This document shows positions 1 through 12,142 of a stretch of DNA of 64,000 nt, in pieces; positions within the stretch are counted from its first letter, which is position 1, and each line of letters starts with the position of its first letter. Under the pieces are notes generated by a model. The model worked only from the letters and a program-made list of their open reading frames with translations. It was not told where the DNA came from and did no database searches. This DNA is from Artemisia argyi (lineage: Eukaryota > Streptophyta > Magnoliopsida > Asterales > Asteraceae), in NCBI GenBank assembly GCA_030686995.1, contig CM060680.1, forward strand, positions 84,937,104 to 85,001,103, written 5' to 3'. Both the position numbers and the translations under genes were made by a program.

Positions 1-426
1 CATCCATTTTCTATAACTACATAACTTATTTGATCGACGGATTAAATAGGACCTATTTGGTTATATAAAAATGAGTATATTAATGGGTATTGTATCCTAC
101 GACACCCATAGGTTGTGGTATGTGTGCGGGAATAATGAGTTACTAAATATCTCGTGAGTTTTATCAAATTGACGAATTTGGTAAGTTTGACGATATATTT
201 AGGGAACTTATTAAACTTAGATACTTACCATATAGTATTCTATGTGCTATGTGACTTAGGTTTTGGGTATGATCTTGGAATAATATATTAGGTAAATAAG
301 TTGTGGAAGAGTACCAAGTCGACGGATTTGATAAACTTCGATGATTTATTTAATAATATATTGGGCTAATATTAGACCTGTAGATTGTTATTATTATTTC
401 TTTTGTTATGATTTCTTGGTTTGAGT
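1..426. other. Flank with no recognisable gene
   Basis: AT-rich sequence with no long reading frame, no LTR boundary and no RNA gene that I can recognise. It ends exactly where the TGTAAC terminus of the first gypsy LTR begins. The five bases before that terminus (tgagt) would be the target duplication, but the matching right flank is lost. It may be part of another, older repeat. Confidence 0.4.
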
Positions 427-2478
427 TGTAACAATTCGCATTTTCGGATTACTATTCATTTTTACTATTCACTTTCACTATTCACTCCCCAAAATTTTTA
501 TTTCATATTCTCGTAAGTTAAACTATTTTAATGATAATCCGAGAGTTTGACACTCGTCGGATCATTTATGCAAAAATCACAAAACCGTATCCGAGATTTA
601 CTTTTAGGTTTAAACGTCATTCCAGCATCCCGATATGTCCATAAAACATTATAAACAATAGAAATTTGCTTTTCTCTCATTTTACAACAATTCCAAAAGT
701 TTTGGAATTTTACGTTTTCCAGTTCAGCGTTTTACGCGAATTACGCGTTTTAGAACCGCGTTTCCAGTTTTAGCAGCGTTTAAGCAACCCGATAGAACTT
801 GCCACTCATTAAATGTGCTAAGATAGGTTATATTAATAAGTTTTAACATATTTATAAGTTTCATATTTTTAGGATACCCGATTTTAAGTTTCATGACTTA
901 ACGACTTACCGTTAGCGATTACCGGGACAAAACTCACTCCATAAAAGCAAGATATTATCAAAACACATATCTAGTCATCCAAGATAGGCATTGAACGAAA
1001 TTTTAGACCACATGGGGTATTTGTATATGTGTCATCAAGATAAGACTAGGAAACTTACATAGGAAGACTTATACATGTTTAAGTAAACTTAACAACTAAG
1101 TTAACTTTCATTTGATAACTACAACTCATTCTCTTCCTTTCTCTCTCAAAACCCACGACCAAAACAACCCTTATACACCATTTTGATGATGGTTCTTGCT
1201 AGTTTAATCCATCATAAGTTATACTCTTGTATTCCTTGTTGATTACTAGTTCCATTCCATCCATAAAACACTAAAATTCACCACAAAAACTCATCAAATT
1301 TCCAAGTGTTCTTAGTGAAGATTTTTACTAATGGTTGTTTTTATGTTAGATTAGTGTTTATCAAGGGATTATAAGATAGGGTTTTTGATATGGAAGCATG
1401 GCTATGGTTGGAAAATTTTTGGAAGATTTAGTAGTGATTCTTGGTTTTGATCTTGGTTCTAGTTTGTTTCATCACAAGGATTGTAAGCAAACTCCTATGT
1501 TTACCTTTGATTCATGTTAGTATTATTATTTCATATATGTAATATGTTCTATATGCTTATTATACTTTATTGTGCTTGGATAATTGGGCTAAAACACTAG
1601 AAACCGTCGAAAGGACTTATATTGCAAAACAGAAACTGGATAGGGGCTGTAAATGGAATTACTGGGAAAAATTCGTGTACTTATAATCTTAGGTGAAAAT
1701 ATAGGATTGTAGAGCTATGTCGTTTGGTCATTTTTCCGCTTGGCTCACCCCGTAACTCATCCGTATGAATAAACTAGACTCAAAACGGCAAAACGTGTCA
1801 AAATCTGACTAATAGATTTCATTGGACAAAAAGGGACAGTTCTGTTCATTTCTGGAACTTGTCGTAGATTTATGAAATGTATATAAGACATAAACTTAAA
1901 CGTAGGAAAAAGCCTCGCATCCTAAAGTTTTGTAGAACTCAAAATATGGCCTTTTCCGCGGGACTGCTGAGTGCTGTCTAAATTTTTGTATTAAAACGCA
2001 AGTGTAAATTAGTAATTTGACACTAGTTAAATAATTTCTAGAGTAGTGGGACCCACTAATCTGTATAGAACATTCAATTACCTTTACGAGAACGTAAAAA
2101 CCGAGTCGTTATCATTTATGGTTTAGAAATGACGTATAAATTAAGTCGGAAAACTAAAATAACTAGAAACCCGTAACGTGACGAATATTAATACTTGACC
2201 ACTTATACTTACAAACATTAAACATCCAAACATAATGAATGTAATAAATATATAAGGCATGTTTATATATTCACTTTGTTGTTTTAGAACCTAAGACACG
2301 ACATCATATTCTAGGTTGCGCGTAGAGACTTCCTGGCTTAATCCATCTATTCCGTTATACGTTTTGATATCATTAGTTCAAGGTGAGTCATAGCCCCTAC
2401 TCTTTTTATACTTGTTTTAATTCTTTGGGGGAGATACATGCTCAACTACTTGCTTACTTGTACAAATACTCAAAACAT

Positions 2479-2583
2479 TTATACTTGATTGTTTTATACT
2501 TGATTGTCTTATACTTGATTGCATTATACTTGATTTCATACATACATGATTGTGTTATACTTAACTGCGTTATACTTAATTGT
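2479..2583. repeat. 15 bp tandem repeat inside the LTR
   Basis: About seven imperfect copies of 'ttatacttgattgtt'. The first four keep an exact 15 bp period; later copies change to 'ttatacttaactgcg'. It explains the repetitive 'LYLIVLYLIV' translation of this stretch, which is therefore not a protein gene. Confidence 0.85.
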
Positions 2584-2710
2584 GAGACTTCCAGTGGCTC
2601 CAAATTAAGTTTTTGGATGATCATTGAGACTTCCAGTGGCTCCAAATTAAGTTGTTGGATAACCATTGAGGCTATCTAGTGGCTCCAAATTAAGTTGTTA
2701 GATGACCATT
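2584..2710. repeat. 42 bp tandem repeat, three copies
   Basis: Three adjacent copies (2584-2625, 2626-2667, 2668-2710), each built around 'agtggctccaaattaagtt' and ending 'gat(g/a)(a/c)(t/c)catt'. Copies 1 and 2 are nearly identical; the third is more diverged. It directly follows the 15 bp array, so the two arrays form one repetitive block of the LTR. Confidence 0.85.
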
Positions 2711-3292
2711 AGCTTGATACATCCTAACATTTTCGAATGTTGGATACATCATAAACGTGAGGTCTTCGGAGATGAAGTGTAGACTCACGACTAATTGCTT
2801 AACTGTTGTGATGAACTTATACATGTCTTTAACATACTATATTTTAGCAGTGGGTTGTGAACACACAGGTTGCAAGTGTTGTTATGGGCGGGACTTGCAA
2901 CTGAGTGGATTCACAATGCCTTTGCCGTGTGAACATTCTTTAAGGCTTTTCAACTGTTTTAAGACAAACTCTATGAACTCACCAACCATTGTGTTGACAC
3001 TTTAGCATGTTTATCTCAGGTTAGTAAGGCGATAGCTAGTGCGTGGAACTTAGAGTCAAGCTGCATATTCTGAATACTTATGCTTTTTATCATTTACCAT
3101 TCAAAACATTTTGTATACATTTATGTATCATACTTTGCAATCTCATGTTTGTAACTTTGAATTCATTAATCGAATGGTAACTTTTCAAAACGTCTCATTT
3201 AGAGGTCGTTTTCTATAACTTGTACTTTGTATTATGAAGTAGTACCCCAGTGACACAGTCTTCCGCTGCGGTACTTTGGGGGTGTTACAGAT

Positions 3293-3304
3293 TGGTATCA
3301 GAGC
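3293..3304 (+). promoter_or_regulatory. Primer binding site (initiator Met tRNA type)
   Basis: TGGTATCAGAGC lies three bases after the GTTACA end of the LTR. This is the standard plant retrotransposon site complementary to the 3' end of initiator methionine tRNA, where minus-strand DNA synthesis starts. It fixes the right boundary of the 5' LTR and the element's + orientation. Confidence 0.9.
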
Positions 3305-3981
3305 TTTAGTTATAGAGAACTAGGTTGCATTTAGTGCCTAGACTATAACTGCTATATACGTTAAGACTCTCCTTTTTATTTGCCTTACACACACTACATA
3401 CACATATGCTTTTTGTTAGTTGTTGGTTTAGTTCCACGCTGTTAGATGATGTGACTTTAGTATTATAAGAAACCCCATAATTTACTCGAGTCATTAAAAA
3501 TACAAAGCTCAGTAATAACTAATTATTTAACTTAATCTTGTGACAGTTCTTGTTTGATGAGACATAAGATTTGAGTTAAATAATATTATTGCTTAGCTTT
3601 AGGGATTTGATGACTTGGTTATCTTACTATCTGTCACAGAAAACGATTTTTGTGTCGGAAATTCTTAAGTAGGATGATTTAGAATCTCCTTATTTAAATG
3701 GATTGGGACGCCTATTTATTTAAATAAAGAAATTGTAAATCACCGAACCATGAGTTTATGATCCCTTACTTACATAAATTTGGACGCTTCTTTATGTAAG
3801 TAATGAGTTATAAATAAGTGGACTTATTTGTATCCGATACGACTCCTTAACCACAACCTTAGATGAATCAGAATGAACACCACTATTTTAGAGATCCTGA
3901 AATCCCGAATTCTCTTAGACACACCGTAAGTAGTTAACATCAATTGAACTTCGGGACGAAGTTCCCATAAGGGGTAGAGAC
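3305..3981 (+). other. Short non-coding interior of the LARD-like element
   Basis: About 0.68 kb between the primer binding site and the 3' LTR, with no gag or pol similarity and no long frame. The last part, ending 'cccataaggggtagagac' at 3981, is the presumed polypurine tract and 3' end of an ancestral coding region. The coding core was evidently deleted. Confidence 0.7.
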
Positions 3982-4468
3982 TGTAACAATTCGTATTTTC
4001 AGATTACTATTTATTTTTACTATTCACTATTACTATTCATGTTTTACTATTCACTTTCACTATTCACTCCTGAAATTTTTATTTCATATTCTCGTAAGTT
4101 AAACTATTTTAATGATAATCCGAGAGTTTGACCCTCGTCGGATTATTTCTGCAAAAATTACAAAAACGTGTCCGAGATTTACTTTTAGGTTTAAACGTCA
4201 TTCCAGCATCCCGATATGTCCATAAAACATTATAAACAATAGAACTATGATTTTCTCTCATTTTACGACAATTCCAAATGTTTTGGAATTTTACGTTTTC
4301 CAGTTCAGCGTTTTACGCGAATTACGCGTTTTAGAACCGCGTTTCCAGTTTTAGCAGCGTTTAAGCAACCCGATAGAACTTGCCACTCATTAAATGTGCT
4401 AAGACAGGTTATATTAATAAGTTTTAACATATTTATAAGTTTCATATTTTTAGAATACCCGATTTTAA
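3982..4468 (+). repeat. Truncated 3' LTR of the gypsy LARD-like element
   Basis: Starts TGTAACAATTCG directly after the purine tract and follows the 5' LTR for about 487 bp. Similarity ends at 'cccgattttaa'; the next bases read as copia gag. The remaining 2.4 kb of this LTR are absent, and no matching continuation was noticed at the far end of the copia element (after 52900). Confidence 0.75.
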
Positions 4469-6154
4469 TTCAAAGATTTGAAAAAGCCCCTCAAATTGAC
4501 TTTGAAGCCAAATATAGGAAGGCTAAAGCCAAACTTGCCCTCCTTGAATCATCCTCATCAGTCACTCAGCTACCTCAGGCTCCAAAGCCTCCTTAGGCCA
4601 TGAACAAAGGGCTTGTTGCTGAAACATTTGACTGGGATGATGTTGAAGTGTCCTCTGATGATAATGAAGAAGTTCATGTCAGTGCCCTGATGGCCTTATC
4701 AGATGACAACAAACTTGCCGTGAAAAAGAGTCATGCAAGAAATGGAGAATGGGTTAACATCACAATGAGAAAGGTAAACATTTTACTTTCTATGGATGAT
4801 GATGCTGATTGGAAATCTTACTTAGATTATATTAATGTTGATCTTAAGTATGTTGAAGAGCAAAGACTTAATTTGTTTTCAAAATTTAACAAACTGAGTT
4901 TTGAATTAAATCAATGTAGAGATGAACTACTTGCTTTGAAACAAGCTAAGCTTGAAAGTGTTACACTTCATATTCAAAATTATGAACTTGTAAAACAAAA
5001 CCAAGCTCTTTAGAAAGAGCTTAAGAAAGAAAAGGCTGTTATTTGGAAATGGACTCAGAAAAACCCCAAACTTTATGAAACACTGAGTCTCACACCCAGC
5101 ACCAAAAAGGTAGCCATGGGTGAAGATCAACTCACTGAAGAGTCTGGGGAGAGTAGCCATTCAACAACCTTTTTGTCAACCAACATACTCTCTAGCAAAG
5201 AACTTGCTGCCAAATTTTAACACTGGAAGAATCCTGGAGCCTGAAAGTCAGGCTATCAAGGAGCTGCTAGGAGTCACTGATGAACTTAGTCCTACTAAGT
5301 TCATCACAGAGTCTAAGTCTGATTCACCACTCCCTCCACTGAAACATCTTCAGGGAGCAGAACCCAATTCTGACCTTGCACCATCAATCTATCAACCCCA
5401 TTCTCCCAAGGAGAAATCAAGGTTAGGAAAGACTATTCTGAAAAGACCTACTCCTGAACCTACTGAACACCACAAACCTTCAGTACCTACTGAAGTGAAA
5501 CCTGAAAGCACTGATTCAAAATTTGATCAGCTTGCTGAACTTGTCAGGATGCTGAGTGAGAAAATTGAGTCCACTGAAAAACCTTCTGACTCAAAATTGA
5601 AAAACCCATCAGTATCCTCAAGTTCTTCCAAACCAAAAACCACACCCAGACCTTCAGGGAGATGTGCGCTGTGCAATTATCCTAATCACAGCACTGATAA
5701 ATGCTACAGAGTCCTGTTCTGCATGATATGCAAACAAGAGGACCACAGGACTTGTGACCACATCTCTCACACTGCTTCTTTAAAAGCACAAGGTCTTTAC
5801 AAAACCCAAGGCTATCAGTATGCCACACCTTCCAAACAAAGACTGAAGGCTAAGCCTTTCTTACCATGTCCTCACTGTGGTTTTAATGATCATCTTCCTG
5901 ATGATTTTATGATGAAAAATTATTGTGACATCTGTGGAGATCCCTCCCATGAAACCAAAGGACATGACAAGATCATTCAGTCTAGAAGGAAAACCCCCTC
6001 CAACACTTCTCAGTCAACTGAAGCATCAAACTCCACAAAATGTAAAACATGTGGAAGCTCAGTACACACAACTTCAGACCATGATTCATTAGCTATATTC
6101 AAAAAGTCCCTGAGGACTAAGCCCACTAGAAAGTGGGTCAACAAGAAAAACTAA
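4469..6154 (+). pseudogene. Degenerate copia gag with a row of zinc-knuckle-like motifs
   Basis: Gag forms the capsid-like particle and binds the element RNA. The N-terminal part is cut off at 4469. The frame then runs 'KYRKAKAKLALLES', an acidic segment, and a coiled-coil-like stretch rich in Lys/Glu/Leu, interrupted by a stop near 4593, TAG at 5011 and a frame change near 5120-5220. From about 5660 comes a basic, Cys/His-rich region with five knuckles: one CX2CX4HX4C (CALCNYPNHSTDKC) followed by CMIC, CPHC, CDIC and CKTC groups, the last two ending in His rather than Cys. It ends with TAA at 6152-6154, 15 bp before the next long frame in the same phase. From 5615 on, this sequence is part of the triplicated unit. 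Confidence 0.8.
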
Positions 6155-8878
6155 CCCAGTTTACTGTTTATGCAGAAACACATCAGGGATCCCACCTGGC
6201 ACCTCGATAGTGGATGCTCTAGGAGTATGATTGGTGTGAAAAGTTATTTGCACAAATATGTGGAAGAACCAGGACCCAAAGTAGTATTTGGTGATAACTC
6301 ATCAGCTCCCACTGAAGGTTATGGTTCAGTAAACTGCAATGGTATAGTTTTTACAATAATAGCTTATGTCAATGGTCTCAAGTACAACCTGATAAGTGTT
6401 TCCCAACTATGTGATGCCAAATACATAGTTCAGTTTGATGACAAGAGAGGGACCATCTTTAATGCCAATAAGGAAGTAGTGTTGATTGCTCCCAGGAGGG
6501 ATGATGTCTATGTTCTAGACATGTCATCCCTGACTCAAAATGGGACTTGCCTATTCTCAAAGGCAAGTGAAACAATCAACCGGCTATGGCATAGGAGACT
6601 CTCTCATTTCAATTTCAAGAGCATCAACAACCTGGCCAAACAGAACAAAGTTCTGGGCCTTCCATCCCTGGTGTATACTAAAGATAAGCCTTGTTCTGCT
6701 TGTGAAAAAGGAATACACCACAGGGCATCATTCAAAACCAAACAAACCTTTTCCATCAAAAGCTGCCAACATCTTCTTCATATGGACCTTTTTGGACCTG
6801 TCAGTCCAATGTCCATTCACCATGAGAAGTATACTCTTGTCATAGTGGATGGATACTCAAGATACACTTAGGTTTACTTCCTGACCAAAAAGAGTCAAGC
6901 AGTTGAAACCATCATGTCATTTGTCAGGAACATTGAAAATTAAAATGATGTCAAAGTTAAACAAATCAGAACTGACAATGGCACTGAATTTAAAAACCAA
7001 GACCTTGAGTGTTTCTGTGATGAGAAAGGAATTTCTCAAAATTTCACTTCTCCCTATACTCCTGAACAAAATGGAGTAGCTTAAAGGAGAAATAGAACAC
7101 TCATTGAGGCAGCAAGAACAATGTTAAATGGCTCAGTCCTCTCAAAAAATTTCTGGACTGAGGTAGTCAAAACAGCTTGCTACACTCAAAATAGGTCAAT
7201 CATTGTGAAAAGGCACAATAAGACTCCTTATGATATATTCAAAGGAAGAATCCCTGACATTAGCTACTTTCATGTATTTGGGTGTCCTGTGTTTATTCAT
7301 AATTACAAGGATCACTTGGGTAAATTTGATGCCAAAGCTGATGATGGATACTTCCTGGGATATTCTCTGGTTTCTAAAGCTTTCAGGGTGTTCAACACAA
7401 GGAGACAACAATATTAGGAAACTTATCACATTATTGTTGATGAGAGCACTGAATCCATTAGGTTCTCAAATTCCTCAGTTGAAGATATTGGTATTGATGA
7501 CTCATCAAGGTATCCCCCTGATGAGTATCATCCTGAGAACAACCCCTCAACCCAATACCAAGCTAATGTTGATGTCTCCTACTATATCATCCCTCACAAC
7601 TTACCCCAATCAACCATCAGTGAGTTCATTGAAACTCAGCAAGTCTCCAATGAGACTGCAACCACTGAACAAATTATTCAGGAACCCTCAGAACAAATTG
7701 TTCCCTCAAATGTCACTAATGCACATATTGATGAGTCACCTCATGTTCCTGAGTCTGAACCCAATCAGGCTCCCTCAAACTCAAATTCATATCCCAAACC
7801 TCAGGATAGCTGGACAAGATCCAAAATTATTGAGCTTGTGAACATAATTGGTGAACCCACTTAAGGCATGCTCACAAGAAGCATGGCTGCAAAACTCAAA
7901 GCAGCCTCAGCCAATATATGTCTTTATGCTGACTATCTCTCTGAGATTGAGCCTAAAAATGTCAAAGAAGCCCTGACTTATGAAAGTTGGGTTCAGACCA
8001 TGAGAGATGAATTGGAACAATTTGACAGAAATGATGTCATGACCATTGTTGAATGCCCCCAGGGTGTTTTAATCATTGGTATGAAATGGGTCTTCAAAAA
8101 CAAGATTGATGAGAATGGCACAGTCACCAAAATCAAAGCAAGACTGGTTGCCAAAGGATATAATCAACAGGAAGTTAGCCATCAGGATCTTCCCTGCCTA
8201 TGCAACCTACATGAACTTTAAAGTTTACCAAATAGATGTTAAAAGTGCATTCCTAAATGGTAACATCAAAGAAGATGTTTATGTGCAACATCCTCCTGGC
8301 TTTGAAAGTAGTGAATACCCCAATCATGTCTACAAGCTTAACAAGGCCCTTTATGGACTCAAATAAGCTCCCAGGGCATGGTATGAAACTCTTTCAGCCT
8401 TCCTGATCCAAAACAAGTTTGTCAGAGGAAAGATTGACAACACACTATTCATCTACAGAACAAAAAGTGATGTCATCCTGGTTTAAGTGTATGTTGATGA
8501 CATCATCTTTGGCTCAACAAGTTACAAACTGTGCAAATAGTTTGAGAAACTGATGACCACAAAGGTTGAAATGAGCATGATGGGTGAACTCACATACTTT
8601 CTTGGACTCCAAATCAAACAAACTGAAAAAGGAATATCCATTTGCCAAGAAAAATACCTGAGGAACCTACTGAAGAAGTATGAGCTCACTGACTGCTCTT
8701 CAGTAAAGACTCCTATGGTTCCTCCAAACAACCTTGGCCCTGACCTCAATGGCAAATCAGTGAACAAACCCAATACAGGGGAATGATAGGCTCCCTGATG
8801 TACTTACTTGTATCAAGGCCTGATATCTAATTCTAAGTCTGGCTGTGTGCAAGATATCAGGCTGACCCAAAAGAGGTT
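5615..8878 (+). repeat. Tandem unit 1 of 3 (3264 bp) of an internal copia fragment
   Basis: The unit runs from 'tcctcaagttcttcc' in late gag to 'gacccaaaagag' at 8875 in the RT/RNase H linker, then 3 bp GTT, then starts again at 8879. The spacing of homologous points (for example 6170/9434/12698 and 7121/10385/13649) is exactly 3264 bp. Unit 1 has private lesions: stops near 6942, 7415, 7862, 8485 and 8538 and a 1 bp loss near 8765. Confidence 0.95.
6170..8878 (+). pseudogene. Degenerate copia pol, unit 1 (PR, integrase, RT)
   Basis: Protease start WHLDSGCSRSM gives the retropepsin D-S-G. Then comes the GAG-pre-integrase region (LWHRRLSH, CSACEKG), the integrase core with the first two acidic residues (HMDLFGP, IRTDNGTEF), and RT with MDVKSAFLNG and the YVDD box at 8489-8500. 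Shared lesions: TAG 6869-6871 in place of the Trp after SRYT, TAA 7082-7084 at the codon for the third catalytic acid of integrase, a short deletion with frame change near 8172 that removes the segment between NQQE and AIRIF, TAA 8364-8366 after YGLK, and TAA 8828-8830 after RPDI. Private stops add to these. No function is possible. Confidence 0.9.
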
Positions 8879-9418
8879 TCCTCAAGTTCTTCCAAACCAA
8901 AAACCACACCCAGACCTTTAGGGAGATGTGAGCTGTGCAGTTATCCTAATCACAGCACTGATAAATGCTACAGAGTCCTGTTCTGCATGATATGCAAACA
9001 AGAGGACCACAGGACTTGTGATCACATCTCTCACACTGCTTCTTTAAAAGCAAAAGGTCTATACAAAACCCAAGGCTATCAGTACGCCACACCTTCCAAA
9101 CAAAGACTGAAGGCTAAGCCTTTCTTACCATGTCCTCACTGTCGTTTCAATGATCATCTTCCTGATGATTTTACGATGAAAAATTGTTGTGACATCTGTG
9201 GAGATCCCTCCCATGAAACCAAAGGACATGACAAGATCATTCAGTCTAGAAGGAAAACCCCCTCCAACACTTCTCAATCAACTGAAGCATCAAACTCCAC
9301 AAAATGTAAAACATGTGGAAGCTCAGTACACACAACTTCAGACCATGATTCATTAGCTATATTCAAAAAGTCCCTGAGGACTAAGCCCACTAGAAAGTGG
9401 GTCAACAAGAAACACTAA
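8879..9418 (+). pseudogene. Gag C-terminal (zinc-knuckle) fragment, unit 2
   Basis: Begins in mid-gag at the tandem junction, directly after RT sequence of unit 1, so it has no start codon or promoter of its own. It keeps the knuckle row (CELC, CMIC, CPHC, CDIC, CKTC) and ends with TAA at 9416-9418 at the same gag/pol border as unit 1. A long open frame from 8987 encodes 143 residues. It is a by-product of the duplication, not a separate gene. Confidence 0.9.
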
Positions 9419-9433
9419 CCCAGTTTACTGTTT

Positions 9434-12142
9434 GTGCAGAAACACATCAGGGATCCCACCTGGCACCTCGATAGTGGATGCTCTAGGAGTATGACTGGTG
9501 TGAAAAGTTATCTGCACAAATATGTGGAAGAACCAGGACCCAAAGTAGTATTTGGTGATAACTCATCAGCTCCCCCTGAAAGTTATGGTTCAGTAAACTG
9601 CAATGGTATAGTTTTTACAAGAATAGGTTATGTCAATGGTCTCAAGTACAACCTGATAAGTGTTTCCCAACTATGTGATGCCAAATACATAGTTCAGTTT
9701 GATGACAAGAGAGGGACCATCTTTAATGCTAATAAGGAAGTAGTGTTGATTGCTCCCAGGAGGGATGATGTCTATGTTCTAGACATGTCATCCCTGACTC
9801 AAAATGGGACTTGCCTATTCTCAAAGGCAAGTGAAACAATCAACCGGCTATGGCATAGGAGACTCTCTCATCTCAATTTCAAGAGCATCAACAACCTGGC
9901 CAAACAGAACAAAGTTCTGGGCCTTCCATCCCTGGTGTATACTAAAGATATGCCTTGTTCTGCTTGTGAAAAAGGAAAACACCACAGGGCATCATTCAAA
10001 ACCAAACAAACCTTTTTCATCAAAAGCTGCCTACATCTTCTTCCTATGGACCTTTTTGGACCTGTCAGTCCAATGTTCATTCACCATGAGAAGTATACTC
10101 TTGTCATAGTGGATGAATACTCAAGATACACTTAGGTTTACTTCCTGACCAAAAAGAGTCAGGAAGCTGAAACCATCATGTCATTTGTCAGGAACATTGA
10201 AAATCAAAATGATGTCAAAGTTAAACAAATCAGAACTGACAATGGCACTGAATTTAAAAACCAAGACCTTGAGTGTTTCCGTGATGAGAAAGGAATTTCT
10301 CAAAATTTCACTTCTCCCTATACTCCTGAACAAAATGGAGTAGCTTAAAGGAGAAATAGAACACTCATTGAGGCAGCAAAAACAATGTTAAATGACTCAG
10401 TCCTCTCAAAACATTTCTGGACTGAGGCAGTCAAAACAGCTTGCTACACTCAAAATAGGTCAATCATTGTGAAAAGGCACAATAAGACTCCTTATGATAT
10501 ATTCAAAGGAAGAATCCCTGACATTAGCTACTTTCATGTATTTGGGTGTCCTGTGTTTATTCATAATCACAAGGATCACTTGGGTAAATTTGATGCCAAA
10601 GCTGATGATGGATACTTCCTGGGATATTCTCTGGTTTCTAAAGCCTTCAGGGTGTTCAACACAAGGAGACAACAATATGAGGAAACTTATCACATTACTG
10701 TTGATGAGAGCACTGAATCTATCAGGTTCTCAAATTCCTCAGTTGAAGATATTGGTATTGATGACTCATCAAGGTATCCCCCTGATGAGTATCATCCTGA
10801 GAACAACCCCTCAACCCAATACCAAGCTAATGCTGATGTCTCCTACTATATCATCCCTCACAACTAACCCCAACCAACCATCAGTGAGTTCATTGACACT
10901 CAGCAAGTCTCCAATGAGACTACAACCACTGAACAAATTATTCAGGAACCCTCAGAACAAATTGTTCCCTCAAATGTCACTAATGCACATATTGATGAGT
11001 CACCTCATGTTCCTGAGTCTGAACCCAATCAGGCTCCCTCAAGCTCAAATTCATATCCCAAACCTCAGGATAGCTGGACAAGATCCAAAATTATTAAGCT
11101 TGTGAACATAATTGGTGAACCCACTGAAGGCATGCTCATAAGAAGCATGGCTGCAAAACTCAAAGCAGCCTCTGCCAATATATGTCTTTATGCTGACTAT
11201 CTCTCTGAGATTGAGCCTAAAAATGTCAAAGAAGCCCTGACTTATGAAAGTTGGGTTCAGGCCATGAGAGATGAATTGGAACAATTTGACAGAAATGATG
11301 TCATGACCATTGTTGAATGACCCCAGGGTGTTTTAATCATAGGTATGAAATGGGTCTTCAAAAACAAGACTGATGAGAATGGCACAGTCATCAAAAACAA
11401 AGCAAGACTGGTTGCCAAAGGATATAATCAACAGGAAGGTAGCCATCAGGATCTTCCTTGCCTATGCAACCTACATGAACTTTAAAGTTTACCAAATGGA
11501 TGTTAAAAGTGCATTCCTAAATGGTAACATCAAAGAAGATGTTTATGTGCAACAGCCACCTGGCTTTGAAAGTAGTGAATACCCCAATCATGTCTACAAG
11601 CTTAACAAGGCCCTTTATGGACTAAAATAAGCTCCCAGGGCATGGTATGAAACTCTTTCATCCTTCCTGATCCTAAACAAGTTTGTCAAAGGAAAGATTG
11701 ACAACACACTATTCATCTACAGAACAAAAAGTGATGTCATCCTGGTTCAAGTGTATGTTGATGACATCATCTTTGGCTCAACAAGTTACAAACTTTGCAA
11801 ACAGTTTGAGAAACTGATGACAACAAAGGTTGAAATGAGCATGATGGGTGAACTCACATACTTTCTTGGACTCCAAATCAAACAAACTGAAAAAGGAATA
11901 ACCATTTGCCAAGAAAAATACCTGAGGAACCTACTGAAGAAGTATGAGCTCATTGACTGCTCTTCAGTAAAGGCTCCTATGGTTCCTCCAAACAACCTTG
12001 GCCCTGATTTCAAAGGCAAATCAGTGAACCAAACCCAATACAGGGGAATGATAGGCTCCCTAATGTACTTACTTGCATCAAGGCCTGATATCTAATTCTA
12101 ATATGTCTGTGTGCAAGATATCAGGCTGACCCAAAAGAGGTT
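9434..12142 (+). pseudogene. Degenerate copia pol, unit 2 (PR, integrase, RT)
   Basis: Same domain order as unit 1: WHLDSGCSRSM, GAG-pre-integrase, integrase core, RT. It carries the shared stops at 10133-10135, 10346-10348 (third integrase acid), 11628-11630 and 12093-12095 and the same RT deletion near 11437. The YVDD box is intact (MYVDDIIFG from 11751). The integrase C-terminal region is open for 160 codons (10385-10867), the longest such stretch of the three units. Private stop TGA 11318-11320 lies early in RT. Confidence 0.9.

Larger units (their letters stand above)
427..3289 (+). repeat. 5' LTR (2.86 kb) of the gypsy LARD-like element
   Basis: Begins TGTAAC and ends GTTACA (a 6 bp inverted terminal repeat), three bases before the primer binding site. 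The LTR is long and non-coding. The short open frames inside it (such as 2383-2679 and 2757-3005) look like chance frames through tandem repeats. The first 450 bp match 3982-4468 with scattered substitutions and an extra 'tactattcatgtt' type insertion in the 3' copy. Confidence 0.8.
427..4468 (+). mobile_element. Non-autonomous Ty3/gypsy-type element (LARD-like), 3' truncated
   Basis: The sequence starting TGTAACAATTCG at 427 recurs at 3982 and stays similar for about 450 bp, including a run of 'actattcact' repeats and 'ttccagcatcccgatatgtc'. A Met-tRNA-type primer binding site follows the first LTR, and a purine-rich stretch (aaggggtagaga) precedes the second. The interior is only about 0.7 kb with no gag or pol, so the element could move only with help from a relative. 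The sequence before 3982 (cgggacgaagttccc) is the kind of 3' end seen in chromovirus gypsy elements. The 3' LTR stops at 4468, where copia gag sequence begins, so the original right end and target duplication are gone. Confidence 0.75.
8879..12142 (+). repeat. Tandem unit 2 of 3 (3264 bp)
   Basis: Second copy, starting 'tcctcaagttcttcc' at 8879 and ending with the same 'aagag' plus GTT filler at 12139-12142. A sampled stretch differs from unit 1 at roughly 2% of positions. Private changes include TAA at 10865-10867 and TGA at 11318-11320; one base present here but missing in unit 1 lies near 12030. Confidence 0.95.
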
